Shown: one piece after another, positions 23,528 through 32,319 of the stretch | How the letters are laid out: every line of letters begins with the position of its first letter | Numbering within the stretch: the stretch's first letter is position 1 | Made by a program: the position numbers and the translations under genes | Source: JAAZBA01 sp964461815 | GTDB lineage: Bacteria > Bacillota > Clostridia > Oscillospirales > QAMX01 | Reading direction: 5' to 3' | Length of the DNA: 47,323 nucleotides | NCBI GenBank assembly: GCA_964461815.1 | Contig: CAYWVF010000023.1 | Coordinates: forward strand, 1-47,323 | Notes under the pieces: generated by a model | The model's database searches: none | What the model was told of the DNA's origin: nothing | What the model saw: only the letters and a program-made list of their open reading frames with translations

Positions 23528-24270
23528 ATATATTGACTGCAAATGATTTGTGCTTGTGGTACGGCAATACACAGGCATTGAAAAATATAAATATTGAGAT
23601 CCCGGAAAAAAGCATTACTGCTCTTATCGGACCATCGGGATGCGGTAAATCTACGTTCTTGAAGACGATGAATCGAATGAATGATCTCATTTCCGGAGTG
23701 AGGATAACAGGCAGGGTCACATATAACGGGGAAAATATATATGATCTCGGAGTAAGTGAACTCCGCAGACAGGTAGGAATGGTGTTTCAAAAGCCAAATC
23801 CATTTCCGATGAGCATCTATGACAACATTGCATACGGTCCAAGGATACATGGCGTTACATCTAAAGCAAAGCTGGATGAAATCGTAGAGCAGTCTCTGCG
23901 TTCTGCTGCCATTTGGGATGAAACGAAGGATAGACTGAAAAAAAGTGCATTGGGAATGTCGGGAGGTCAGCAGCAGAGACTTTGTATTGCCAGAGCTTTG
24001 GCTGTGGAACCTCATGTGCTGCTTATGGACGAGCCTACAAGCGCACTGGATCCGATCTCAACCTCTAAAATAGAAGAGCTTGCAATTTCTCTCAAGAAAA
24101 AGTATACTATTGTTATAGTGACTCATAACATGCAGCAGGCTGTACGTATTTCCGATAAGACAGCATTCTTTTTGATGGGCGAGTTGATCGAATACAGTGA
24201 TTCGGAGTTGCTTTTCTCGCAGCCCGAGGATAAACGTACCGAAGATTATATCACAGGGAGGTTTGGATAA
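23524..24270 (+). CDS. pstB: Phosphate ABC transporter ATPase PstB
   Basis: This 248-residue ATPase has Walker A GPSGCGKST, signature MSGGQQQR, Walker B VLLMDEPTSALDP and the switch His in VTHNMQQA. The PstB-type stretch FLKTMNRMNDL follows Walker A. Two copies drive phosphate uptake through PstCA. It overlaps pstA by four bases and phoU by one base, so translation is coupled. Confidence 0.96.
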   Translation: MNILTANDLCLWYGNTQALKNINIEIPEKSITALIGPSGCGKSTFLKTMNRMNDLISGVRITGRVTYNGENIYDLGVSELRRQVGMVFQKPNPFPMSIYDNIAYGPRIHGVTSKAKLDEIVEQSLRSAAIWDETKDRLKKSALGMSGGQQQRLCIARALAVEPHVLLMDEPTSALDPISTSKIEELAISLKKKYTIVIVTHNMQQAVRISDKTAFFLMGELIEYSDSELLFSQPEDKRTEDYITGRFG

Positions 24271-24926
24271 TGAGAAGTCGTTTTGATGAGCAGCTCAGTC
24301 TGCTTAACCATGAGATGATCGAAATGGGTGCTCTTTGTGAAGAAGTGATAGCTTTAGCTGCCTCCGCGTTGACAGACGGTAATGTAGAGCTTGCGTCGAA
24401 GGTGGCATCACGTGACAAAGAAATTGACAGAAAGGAGCGGGATATTGAAACACTGTGCATGAAGCTGCTTCTTTCACAGCAGCCTGTAGCAAGCGATCTG
24501 AGACAGATTTCGGCGGCAATGAAAATGATCACAGATATGGAACGCATTGGAGATCAGGCTGAGGATATAGCGGAGATCATTACATTTTTGAACGGACGAG
24601 GTGCAGGTGAGCATACACATCTAAAGGATATGGCGGTAGCTACGATAAAAATGGTGACAGACAGTATAGACGCTTATGTGAAAAAGGATATGCAGCTTGC
24701 ACAGGCGGTGATCGATTATGATGATGTGGTGGATAATGCATTTCTGTCTGTGAAAAAACAGCTCATCGAGCTTATAGCGGCTGATCCTGCTGATGGGGAA
24801 TACGCTCTTGATCTTCTTATGATCGCAAAATACTTTGAACGTATAGGTGATCATGCTACAAATCTTGTTGAGTGGGTCATTTATGCTGTTACAGGTGTTC
24901 ATAAGAGCGAGGAGGTAGGCGAATGA
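24270..24926 (+). CDS. phoU: Phosphate signalling protein PhoU
   Basis: This 218-residue all-helical protein is made of two similar three-helix halves. Each carries the PhoU metal-binding pattern, seen as DMERIGDQAEDIAE (about 90-103) and FERIGDHATNLVEW (about 190-203). PhoU links the Pst transporter to the PhoR kinase and dampens the Pho response when phosphate is plentiful. It sits between pstB and the regulator genes, overlapping both. Confidence 0.95.
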   Translation: MRSRFDEQLSLLNHEMIEMGALCEEVIALAASALTDGNVELASKVASRDKEIDRKERDIETLCMKLLLSQQPVASDLRQISAAMKMITDMERIGDQAEDIAEIITFLNGRGAGEHTHLKDMAVATIKMVTDSIDAYVKKDMQLAQAVIDYDDVVDNAFLSVKKQLIELIAADPADGEYALDLLMIAKYFERIGDHATNLVEWVIYAVTGVHKSEEVGE

Positions 24927-25597
24927 TCTGGTGTGTAGAGGATGATGCTGCTATAAGGGACATTGAGGTGTATGCTTTACAGTCTATGGGATTTGAAGCA
25001 AGAGGCTTTGAAGACGGAGCATCCTTTTGGAAAGCTTTGCAGACGGAACGTCCGGAGCTTGTGGTATTGGATGTCATGCTCCCCGGTATAGACGGAATAG
25101 AATTGTTGAGAAAAATACGCTCCGATGCACTTCTGTCCGATTTGCCGATCATCATGGCGACAGCAAAGGGCACAGAATATGATAAGATAAGAAGTCTTGA
25201 CCTTGGGGCAGATGATTATGTGGTAAAGCCCTTTGGCGTCATGGAGCTTGTGTCACGAATCAAGGCAGTGTTACGACGTTACAAGGGAGTAGGAGTACAG
25301 AAGCTTTTAAAGCTTGAGGAATTGACACTCAATCTGAATGAGCATACTGTAAGTATAAATGACGAACGAATACAGCTCACATATAAGGAATATGAGCTTT
25401 TACGGCTGTTTTTGTCACATCCCGGGACAGCGTTTACACGAGAGCAGCTTTTCAACGAGGTGTGGGGAGAAGATTATATTGGCGAAACAAGAACGCTTGA
25501 TATGCATATTCGTACTCTGAGACAAAAGCTGGGAGTATATGGAAAGTATATTGAAACGGTGCGAAATGTCGGGTATCGCTTGGAGGCACGTCAATGA
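24923..25597 (+). CDS. phoP: Phosphate response regulator PhoP/PhoB
   Basis: This 224-residue OmpR-family regulator has acidic residues EDD near the start, phospho-acceptor Asp50 in VLDVMLPG, Lys in VVKPFG, and a winged helix ending in ETVRNVGYRLE. Its place right after phoU and before a PAS-containing kinase identifies it as the phosphate regulator. It probably binds the TTNACA repeats before pstS. Both ends overlap neighbouring genes by four bases. Confidence 0.93.
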   Translation: MIWCVEDDAAIRDIEVYALQSMGFEARGFEDGASFWKALQTERPELVVLDVMLPGIDGIELLRKIRSDALLSDLPIIMATAKGTEYDKIRSLDLGADDYVVKPFGVMELVSRIKAVLRRYKGVGVQKLLKLEELTLNLNEHTVSINDERIQLTYKEYELLRLFLSHPGTAFTREQLFNEVWGEDYIGETRTLDMHIRTLRQKLGVYGKYIETVRNVGYRLEARQ

Positions 25598-27237
25598 CAG
25601 CAAAAATTTTTCGAGCTATAATCATTACGGCAGTAGGTGTACTTCTCACCGGTACGATAATTATAATAGGCTGCTTATACGATTACTTCGGTAATGTACA
25701 GACACAACAGCTATGGGATGAGCTTTCACTTGCAGCGGTAGGTGTTGAGACCTCCGGACAGGCATATCTGGATGCATTGCCTGAGGATAATAATCGCCTG
25801 ACTTGGATCGGTGCGGATGGAGCCGTTATATATGACGGACAGGCGGATGAACAGTCTATGGGAAATCATGCAGACCGTGAAGAGGTACTGGAGGCACTGA
25901 ACAGTGGTGAGGGCAGAAGCGAGCGATATTCAAATACACTTTTGGAAAGAACCTTGTACTGTGCAAAAAGATTATCAGACGGATCGGTGCTTCGAATCTC
26001 AATAAGCACGGCAAGCATGGCTATGCTGGCATTCGGCATGGTGCAGCCGATCTGCATTGTACTGTTGATCGTTCTGATCTTTGCACTTTGGTTGGCAAAA
26101 CGTCTTTCTAAACGCATAGTCGAACCGCTGAACGATCTTGATCTGGATGATCCTCTCGAAAATAAGACATATGATGAGCTTGCACCATTGCTTATTCGTA
26201 TCAGCCAGCAACGCAGGCAGATAGATGCACAGATGAAAACTCTACAGCAGAAAAAAGATGAGTTTTCACAAATAACCGACAGCATGAATGAAGGACTGGT
26301 TCTGATCGACAATAGCGGTATGCTTTTGAGCATAAATCCGGCTGCAAAGAGATTCTTCGGTACTGACGATCACAGTGTCGGGCAGGACTTTCTAACCGTA
26401 GAACGCAGTTATGAGATCAGAGATTCGATTTCTACGGCGACGGAAAAAGGACACAGCGAGATATTCCTGGAGCGTGGAGGCAGGGTATATCAAATCGATA
26501 TGAGCAGAATAGAGACGGACGGTACGACTGTAGGTATGGTGCTGCTGATTTTTGACGTGACAGAGAAGTTCGATGCAGAGCGTACTCGGCGTGAATTCAC
26601 AGCTAATGTATCTCACGAGCTTAAGACACCGCTGACAGCTATTCTCGGCAGCAGTGAGCTGATGCAAAACGGTATGGTGAAAAATGAAGATATACCGCGA
26701 TTTGTCGGACATATCCATGATGAGGCAGCAAGACTTTTGACGTTGATAGAGGATATTATTCGCTTATCTCAGCTTGATGAGGGCGTGGAGCTCCCAAAGG
26801 AAGCTGTGGACATTGCTTCTGTAGTGAACGAAGTTGCATCGCAGCTTCATGAAAAGGCAGCAAGGAGCAAGGTCGAGATAATTACAAAGGTTGAGACGTG
26901 CTTTGTACAGGGCGTCCCTCGACTTTTTCATGAAATCGTCTACAATTTAATGGATAATGCAGTAAAGTACAATGTACCGGGTGGAAGCGTCACGGCTTCA
27001 GTCTCAAAAAACGGTATACTTACTGTAGAGGATACGGGGATAGGTATTCCATTGGAGCATCAGGAACGTGTATTTGAGCGTTTTTACAGAGTAGATAAGA
27101 GCCATTCGAAAACCATCGGAGGTACAGGACTTGGGCTTTCTATCGTTAAGCATGCGGTAGCATATCTCGGCGCGGATATCAAGCTGCAAAGCAAAAAGGG
27201 AAAGGGTACTGTCGTGACAATTACATTTGATGTATAG
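25594..27237 (+). CDS. phoR: Phosphate sensor kinase PhoR
   Basis: This 547-residue kinase has two membrane helices (about 8-30 and 150-170) around an extracellular domain of about 120 residues. A linker and a PAS domain (about 230-330) follow. HisKA carries His341 in TANVSHELKTPLT, and the ATPase domain carries NLMDNAVKYN, EDTGIGIP and GGTGLGLSIVK. This is the full PhoR layout. PhoU and PstB are expected to act on it through the PAS region. The gene ends the operon, followed by a strong terminator. Confidence 0.93.
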   Translation: MTAKIFRAIIITAVGVLLTGTIIIIGCLYDYFGNVQTQQLWDELSLAAVGVETSGQAYLDALPEDNNRLTWIGADGAVIYDGQADEQSMGNHADREEVLEALNSGEGRSERYSNTLLERTLYCAKRLSDGSVLRISISTASMAMLAFGMVQPICIVLLIVLIFALWLAKRLSKRIVEPLNDLDLDDPLENKTYDELAPLLIRISQQRRQIDAQMKTLQQKKDEFSQITDSMNEGLVLIDNSGMLLSINPAAKRFFGTDDHSVGQDFLTVERSYEIRDSISTATEKGHSEIFLERGGRVYQIDMSRIETDGTTVGMVLLIFDVTEKFDAERTRREFTANVSHELKTPLTAILGSSELMQNGMVKNEDIPRFVGHIHDEAARLLTLIEDIIRLSQLDEGVELPKEAVDIASVVNEVASQLHEKAARSKVEIITKVETCFVQGVPRLFHEIVYNLMDNAVKYNVPGGSVTASVSKNGILTVEDTGIGIPLEHQERVFERFYRVDKSHSKTIGGTGLGLSIVKHAVAYLGADIKLQSKKGKGTVVTITFDV

Positions 27238-27241
27238 AAAA

Positions 27242-27273
27242 CCGCCGTCTATGGGATATTCCATAGACGGCGG
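27242..27273. terminator. Bidirectional terminator after phoR
   Basis: Perfect 13-base inverted repeat CCGCCGTCTATGG / CCATAGACGGCGG with a six-base loop. It is flanked by GAAAA on the left and CTTTATT on the right, and serves phoR and the convergent glycosidase gene. Confidence 0.9.
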
Positions 27274-27329
27274 CTTTATTGATGATAGAAGTTTTATGTA
27301 AGATCAAGCTTTGCACTGACGCTGACCGA

Positions 27330-30248
27330 TCACAGATCGATACCGAATCTCACAAATGCGTATCTAGGCAGGAAGCTGTCACACTTGCCGTCGAGCCATT
27401 CCTTTTCGTATGTGAATGTTTTCGGCCTTACGCTGTATGGCTCCGGATCGGGACGATGATGAGGCCCAAACAGGTTGCGGTGAGAGTTGCTGAGCTTTAT
27501 GATTATCGTATTTTCACCCTCAGTCAGAAGATCGGAGAGGTCTGCACGATCGGTGAACATAAGCGTTGCGGCTTTTTTACCGTTTACAGATACCTCAGCT
27601 ACGGCATAGCGACCTGTAAGAACGAGAAGCGTAGGATCACCTTTCTTGTAGCTGTATGTATTTTCGATCTCGATAGTTCCGGCGAAGAATGGATATCCAT
27701 CAGTGACGATATCATACGGATCGATACTATACGACTGAGCTTTTATAGAGAAGCTGCCGTCGTAGCATACACTGCGACGTTCTCCATAGGTAAAGCGCTG
27801 CTTGTCGGTATCGACAGTGAAGTTTCCGAAAAGGTAGATATTTTCAATTTCAGTATCGAAGTTAAGGCAGTTACGAAGTGATTCGCTCACATCTCCGTAA
27901 AGAACGTAGTAAACATAATCACGCTGATAGTAATTGAGACTGAGTGTTATATCATTATGTCCCTGCTTTATGTATGGCAGTATATCTGCTGTACGGAAGC
28001 TGCGGTCATACCACCAGTCGTTGCCGAGAGAAATATCTGTACCGTTTATGCTGAGTGACTTATACTTGAGAGGCTCTACTGCGGTGAAAAGCGAAGCAGG
28101 GAATTCTTTGATATCAAATTCGAATTTGAGCCATATGTCACCGTTGTATCTTTTACGAAGAAGCTTGTCTCTGACAGCAACAAGAGGCTGTGACGGCTCA
28201 AAATCGATACCGTTATATGACAGATATACAAAGTCCAGACTCATCATGTTTTGCGGCAAAGCTGCGAATTTCCATGCACTGTTGAATTTGATGTGCGGCG
28301 GCTCCGGCTTTGAAACAGTTGGAGCAAGCATGGAAATATCGTTGCCTTCGACAATAACATATGACTGAGATGCTGCAATATTCAGAAGTATGTTCAGCTC
28401 ATTGTTTTCAACGGAGGCTCTGAGCGGATGCTTCTCAAGATCATCCATATTAAGAATATATGCACCTGTACAGTTTGCTATCCTTACGGATACATCTGTG
28501 TATACATTGCTTGAGAGATTTGCGATATACAATATTCTTCCGTACTCAGTACGACGTACCTCAAGACGAAGCTGATCTACATTCTTGCCGTTGAGACTGA
28601 TCTTGATATCAGCATCATTGCGTATTGTGTCGAAGTCGATATTCGAGCTCAGCCATGACATGTCTGCGATACGACCGTCAATGCGTGTGGGTGCATCAGA
28701 GAATATCCATACCTTACCGCCGTTTGCGATATATTCCTTAAGCAGTGCAACTGTTGAGCTGTCGAGTGTATAGCAATATGGTATTATCACGTGATCGTAG
28801 GTACAAAGTCCAACACGAATCTTGTCACCCTCAACAGATGCAAGCCTTGCCATCATTGTCTCATCACCGTAATGATACGGTATCTGGTTTTGCGAGAGAA
28901 GATTCGACAGAGCAGTTGTATTGCTTTCAAGATCGGCTATCGATGCTTCATCGATCTCACGCTTGTATTTGAGATAAGCACTGTGTATCGGATGGATAAC
29001 GAGTGTGTTAGCGTATTCGGTTCCGAGTGACAGGATATAACCGAGATGATTGAAAAATCTGTTGAAATCCTTAAGTGATTCCTGCCACGGAAGGTGCTCC
29101 GAATAGTGTGACGGATGGTCGTTCTTACGCTGACCACGCTCGGAGTACGGATAAAGGTGCTGACACATCATATTGATGCCGCCGGAATATTGCAGCTCCG
29201 CAATGTTTTTCAGCTCAATAGGTGTGACGTCCCATCCACAGCAGGCGAACATTTCGGATATAACCTTTTTCTTGCCGAGCTGGGCACATACAGAACCTAT
29301 TTGCTTTGGAGCAAGGTCCGTAGAAAGACTTCTGCCGAGATAGTCGATACCCGGAATATGCTCGTACTCATAAAACGGCATTACACCGCCGCAGCACCAC
29401 ATTTGTCCTCGAAGATTTGATTCTTCGATAGCGTGACCTGTGAGCTGACAGCCGTTTGATTCACACCAGTCATATATTTGCTTTATACAATTGTTGGTAA
29501 ACAGCTTGTGACAGAGCAGAAAATAGTCGTATCTGAACTCATCTGCACCCTTAAAGTCAACGAAAAGTGCAGGAAGTGCGGAAAATACGCTGTATCCGTA
29601 GGCTTTTTCAAATTCCATAGGCATTTTGTTTGACCATGGAGTATGCCAACGGAAGTACTGCGGCTCATCGGTAAAAAATCCGGGCATATGCTTGGAAAAA
29701 CCGGTCTTTTTCTTATAATCCTCGTAGGTCTCCACAATAAATTGACGCATTATATCAGCGTCCATTGTATCTACATAGGATTCATCGTATTTTTGACGTA
29801 TTATATGATATTTCCCGCCGTTTGGTGCATCGAGCTTTGTTATAATACCGTCATCGGAGATAGAATATACGCCTAAAACATCATCTCCGTCAGGATATAT
29901 GTCACTTATCTCGTGATGGAGCCATGTGGCATGATTTTTCGGATCCTTAAGCAGAATACCTCCGGCAAAGCCGCTGGGCCAACCGTTTTCGTCATATGCC
30001 CATGCTTCCATGTCGAGCTTCTCAGCTTCATCAATGCAGGCACGGATGCAGTTATACCAGTCTTCGCTCAGATATTCGGTTTCGAGTCCACCACGTGCAT
30101 GCATGAAGAATCCTTTCATTCCAAGCTCGTGCATTCGATCTATTTGACGACGAAGCTCCTTTTCTTCAAGCTTATCATTCCAAGACCAAAACGGTATGCT
30201 TCCGTGAGAAATGGAATTTTGTTTTATGTCAGTAATTAAGTCTTTCAT
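27330..30248 (-). CDS. GH106-like glycoside hydrolase (rhamnosidase-type), cytoplasmic
   Basis: This 972-residue protein has no signal peptide and so acts on imported sugars or glycosides. It opens with the GH106-like pattern IPFWSWND, then FFMHARGG, YDENGWPSG (85-93) and FTDEP (192-196). A large barrel domain, a Rossmann-like or beta region (about 480-600) and C-terminal jelly-roll segments (about 680-930) follow. GH106 enzymes are best known as alpha-L-rhamnosidases. The specificity and catalytic acids here are not assigned. The start follows GGGAGG. It is divergent from an AraC regulator, and its promoter closely matches that of the second GH106-like gene at 42.4-44.6 kb. Confidence 0.8.
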   Translation of the reverse strand: MKDLITDIKQNSISHGSIPFWSWNDKLEEKELRRQIDRMHELGMKGFFMHARGGLETEYLSEDWYNCIRACIDEAEKLDMEAWAYDENGWPSGFAGGILLKDPKNHATWLHHEISDIYPDGDDVLGVYSISDDGIITKLDAPNGGKYHIIRQKYDESYVDTMDADIMRQFIVETYEDYKKKTGFSKHMPGFFTDEPQYFRWHTPWSNKMPMEFEKAYGYSVFSALPALFVDFKGADEFRYDYFLLCHKLFTNNCIKQIYDWCESNGCQLTGHAIEESNLRGQMWCCGGVMPFYEYEHIPGIDYLGRSLSTDLAPKQIGSVCAQLGKKKVISEMFACCGWDVTPIELKNIAELQYSGGINMMCQHLYPYSERGQRKNDHPSHYSEHLPWQESLKDFNRFFNHLGYILSLGTEYANTLVIHPIHSAYLKYKREIDEASIADLESNTTALSNLLSQNQIPYHYGDETMMARLASVEGDKIRVGLCTYDHVIIPYCYTLDSSTVALLKEYIANGGKVWIFSDAPTRIDGRIADMSWLSSNIDFDTIRNDADIKISLNGKNVDQLRLEVRRTEYGRILYIANLSSNVYTDVSVRIANCTGAYILNMDDLEKHPLRASVENNELNILLNIAASQSYVIVEGNDISMLAPTVSKPEPPHIKFNSAWKFAALPQNMMSLDFVYLSYNGIDFEPSQPLVAVRDKLLRKRYNGDIWLKFEFDIKEFPASLFTAVEPLKYKSLSINGTDISLGNDWWYDRSFRTADILPYIKQGHNDITLSLNYYQRDYVYYVLYGDVSESLRNCLNFDTEIENIYLFGNFTVDTDKQRFTYGERRSVCYDGSFSIKAQSYSIDPYDIVTDGYPFFAGTIEIENTYSYKKGDPTLLVLTGRYAVAEVSVNGKKAATLMFTDRADLSDLLTEGENTIIIKLSNSHRNLFGPHHRPDPEPYSVRPKTFTYEKEWLDGKCDSFLPRYAFVRFGIDL

Positions 30249-30271
30249 TGTACGACCTCCCTTTTGATTCC

Positions 30272-30300
30272 ATTATATCATAAACAGTTTGAATTTGCTA
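30272..30300 (-). promoter_or_regulatory. Promoter of the first GH106-like gene
   Basis: The minus strand reads TAGCAA (30295-30300), a 17-base spacer and TATAAT (30272-30277) with an extended TGA before it. Over 31 aligned bases, 23 are identical to the promoter at 44671-44699. Confidence 0.7.
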
Positions 30301-30322
30301 CTATATTTTTACTTGTGTGATC

Positions 30323-30350
30323 TTGAATAATGTGGTATGATAATTATGAT
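30323..30350 (+). promoter_or_regulatory. Promoter of the first AraC gene
   Basis: TTGAAT (30323-30328), a 16-base spacer and TATGAT (30345-30350), upstream of GAGG and the ATG at 30393. Confidence 0.5.
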
Positions 30351-30392
30351 ATAAAAGCTATACAGAAAAATGAAAATATACCGAGGTAAATA

Positions 30393-31187
30393 ATGTCAGA
30401 TATATGCCGTTTGACCGGTAATATTGGTAACAAAAAAATATCGTGCGAGAAGCATTTCGTGGTCAAGGATTTTCCTATTCATTGGCATGAGTATTACGAG
30501 ATAGAATACATACAGTCGGGGCAGGGTATATACACGATAAATAATACGGAATACGCTGTTTCACCTGGTACACTTGTATTTCTTACACCTATAGATTTTT
30601 CATCACTTCATGCTGACGAGGGAGAAATGGCGATACTGAATATATCGTTTTCGGAAAGCTGGATAAGCGATAAAATCATAAGCGATATTTCCACCTATTC
30701 TGTGATAAATAGCTATCCCTCGTTTTTGTGCGAGAAAATATTTGATGAGCTGAAAAATGAGAGAGAATACGCATCCTCATATATCAGATTTCTTCTGGGA
30801 TGCATTTTGATAGATGCAGTACGATGCGCAAAAAGCTCCGAGCAGGCTTCCGCAAAATCGAATAACGTCGTATCCGACATGCTTTCGTATGTGCATACTC
30901 ATTTCAGAGATGATCCTAGCTTGACGGAATTGTCGGCTCATGTTGGGTTGTCACCAAATTATCTGAGTAAGCTGTTTCATGCCAATGTCGGGAAAACCTA
31001 TAAAGCATACGTTGTCGGACTGAAGCTGAATTACGCAGCTACTATGCTGACTCAAACGGATACGGCTGTCACGGATATATGCTATCTGTGCGGCTTTAAT
31101 TCACTTGCACATTTTCTGCGTGTGTTTAAAGAAAAGTACGGAATGTCACCTATGAAGTACAGACAAATGCATAAATTAAATAATTGA
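30393..31187 (+). CDS. AraC-family regulator (cupin sensor), next to GH106 gene
   Basis: This 264-residue protein has an N-terminal cupin-like sugar-sensing domain (about 20-100, with FPIHWHEYYEIEYI and PGTLVFLTP). A C-terminal pair of helix-turn-helix motifs (about 165-262) follows, with LSPNYLSKLFHANVGKTY and the AraC signature region ending GMSPMKYRQM. It is divergent from the first GH106-like gene and probably activates it in response to the enzyme's product. It may also act on the matching promoter at 44.7 kb. It is followed 28 bases later by the PxpC-like gene on the same strand. Confidence 0.9.
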   Translation: MSDICRLTGNIGNKKISCEKHFVVKDFPIHWHEYYEIEYIQSGQGIYTINNTEYAVSPGTLVFLTPIDFSSLHADEGEMAILNISFSESWISDKIISDISTYSVINSYPSFLCEKIFDELKNEREYASSYIRFLLGCILIDAVRCAKSSEQASAKSNNVVSDMLSYVHTHFRDDPSLTELSAHVGLSPNYLSKLFHANVGKTYKAYVVGLKLNYAATMLTQTDTAVTDICYLCGFNSLAHFLRVFKEKYGMSPMKYRQMHKLNN

Positions 31188-31215
31188 TATATGTTGAAAT
31201 GAGGAACTGCAAACT

Positions 31216-32145
31216 ATGAAGTTAACTATTTTATCACCAGGTACACTTTCCACCATTCAGGATGAGGGACGCTTCGGTTATACGGAAAAGGGCTTTTCAA
31301 CCTGCGGAGCTGTGGATCAGTATTCGCTGAAGATCGCAAATATTCTGGTCGGAAACAATCAGAATGACGGTGCTATCGAAATGACTCTTACGGGCATAAC
31401 AGCTAGGTTTGACTGTGACAGCGTGATCGCAATTACCGGAGCCGATATGTCGCCGGAGGTGAACGGTGAAGCAATACCAATGTATAAATCCGTTTCCGTA
31501 CAAAAGAATGATGTATTGACCATGAAAAGCGCAAAAAGCGGACTTCGTACATACCTTGCGGTAGCAGGAGGATTTAATATAGCTCCGATCATGGAGAGTA
31601 TGTCGACCGACCTTCGAGCAGGTATAGGCGGCTTCGAGGGACGTGCGTTCGCACAGAATGACGAGATTCCACTCAGAAGAAGTATAGACATATTCTCGGT
31701 CGGAAGGAGAAGATCATATGCGGCGGAGGATTATCCTGAGAAGATAGATGTTCGTGTTGTGCTTGAAGCATCCGATAATTTTACACAGAGCGACATTGAT
31801 ACATTTTTGAAGGGTGAATATACCGTGACGGAAAACAGCCGTATTGAGGTGTGCCTCGACGGTACACAGCTCGAGTGCAAATGCGGAGAAAAGGGTAAAA
31901 AATGCAGCACAGGTAATATCGTAGTGTCTTCATCCGGAACACCGAAAATAGTTATGCCTGACGGACAAGAGGATAAGCCTATAATTGCCACGGTCATACC
32001 TACGGATATCCCAAAATTAGCTCAAGCAAGCGAGAAAACAGTGATCAAATTCGTATCGGTAAGCGAGAGACGTGCAGCGTGGGAACGCAGGAAAGAAAAA
32101 ATGAACATGGACTTTTTTGAGTATACAACTATTTTTAATAGATAA
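31216..32145 (+). CDS. Orphan PxpC-like protein (5-oxoprolinase subunit C family), diverged
   Basis: This 309-residue protein matches the biotin-dependent carboxyltransferase/PxpC fold. It opens with ILSPGTLSTIQDEGR and has CGAVDQYSLKIANILVGN, AITGAD and YLAVAGGF. In the family this subunit works with PxpB and PxpA to open 5-oxoproline, but neither partner is in the window. The C-terminal half is odd. A cysteine-rich insertion (CKCGEKGKKC, near 217-226) replaces a normally conserved region, and the usual QTTGGYPK segment is shortened to QEDKP. Activity may therefore have changed or been lost. It sits behind the AraC gene, probably co-transcribed. The frame is intact. Confidence 0.8.
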   Translation: MKLTILSPGTLSTIQDEGRFGYTEKGFSTCGAVDQYSLKIANILVGNNQNDGAIEMTLTGITARFDCDSVIAITGADMSPEVNGEAIPMYKSVSVQKNDVLTMKSAKSGLRTYLAVAGGFNIAPIMESMSTDLRAGIGGFEGRAFAQNDEIPLRRSIDIFSVGRRRSYAAEDYPEKIDVRVVLEASDNFTQSDIDTFLKGEYTVTENSRIEVCLDGTQLECKCGEKGKKCSTGNIVVSSSGTPKIVMPDGQEDKPIIATVIPTDIPKLAQASEKTVIKFVSVSERRAAWERRKEKMNMDFFEYTTIFNR

Positions 32146-32243
32146 GATCGGAAATATCAAACAGTTAATACAATGCTGTGAGCTGCTTGTCAAAATGTAG
32201 ATAAACAATCGTTTTCATATGGTAAGATTTTGTAAAGCGTATA

Positions 32244-32272
32244 TTGAAAAAATGCTTCTGATGGATTATAAT
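32244..32272 (+). promoter_or_regulatory. Promoter of the MFS transporter
   Basis: TTGAAA (32244-32249), a 17-base spacer and TATAAT (32267-32272), about 45 bases before the start codon. The rest of the 174-base gap shows nothing notable. Confidence 0.75.
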
Positions 32273-32319
32273 AGCAATGCACTTTATCGACAATAAATAC
32301 ATGTGATACGAGGCTTGAT

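Noticed and set aside
27279..27881. 200-codon frame on the plus strand at the end of the GH106-like gene
   Set aside because: It is a shadow of the glycosidase coding region, with no family resemblance.
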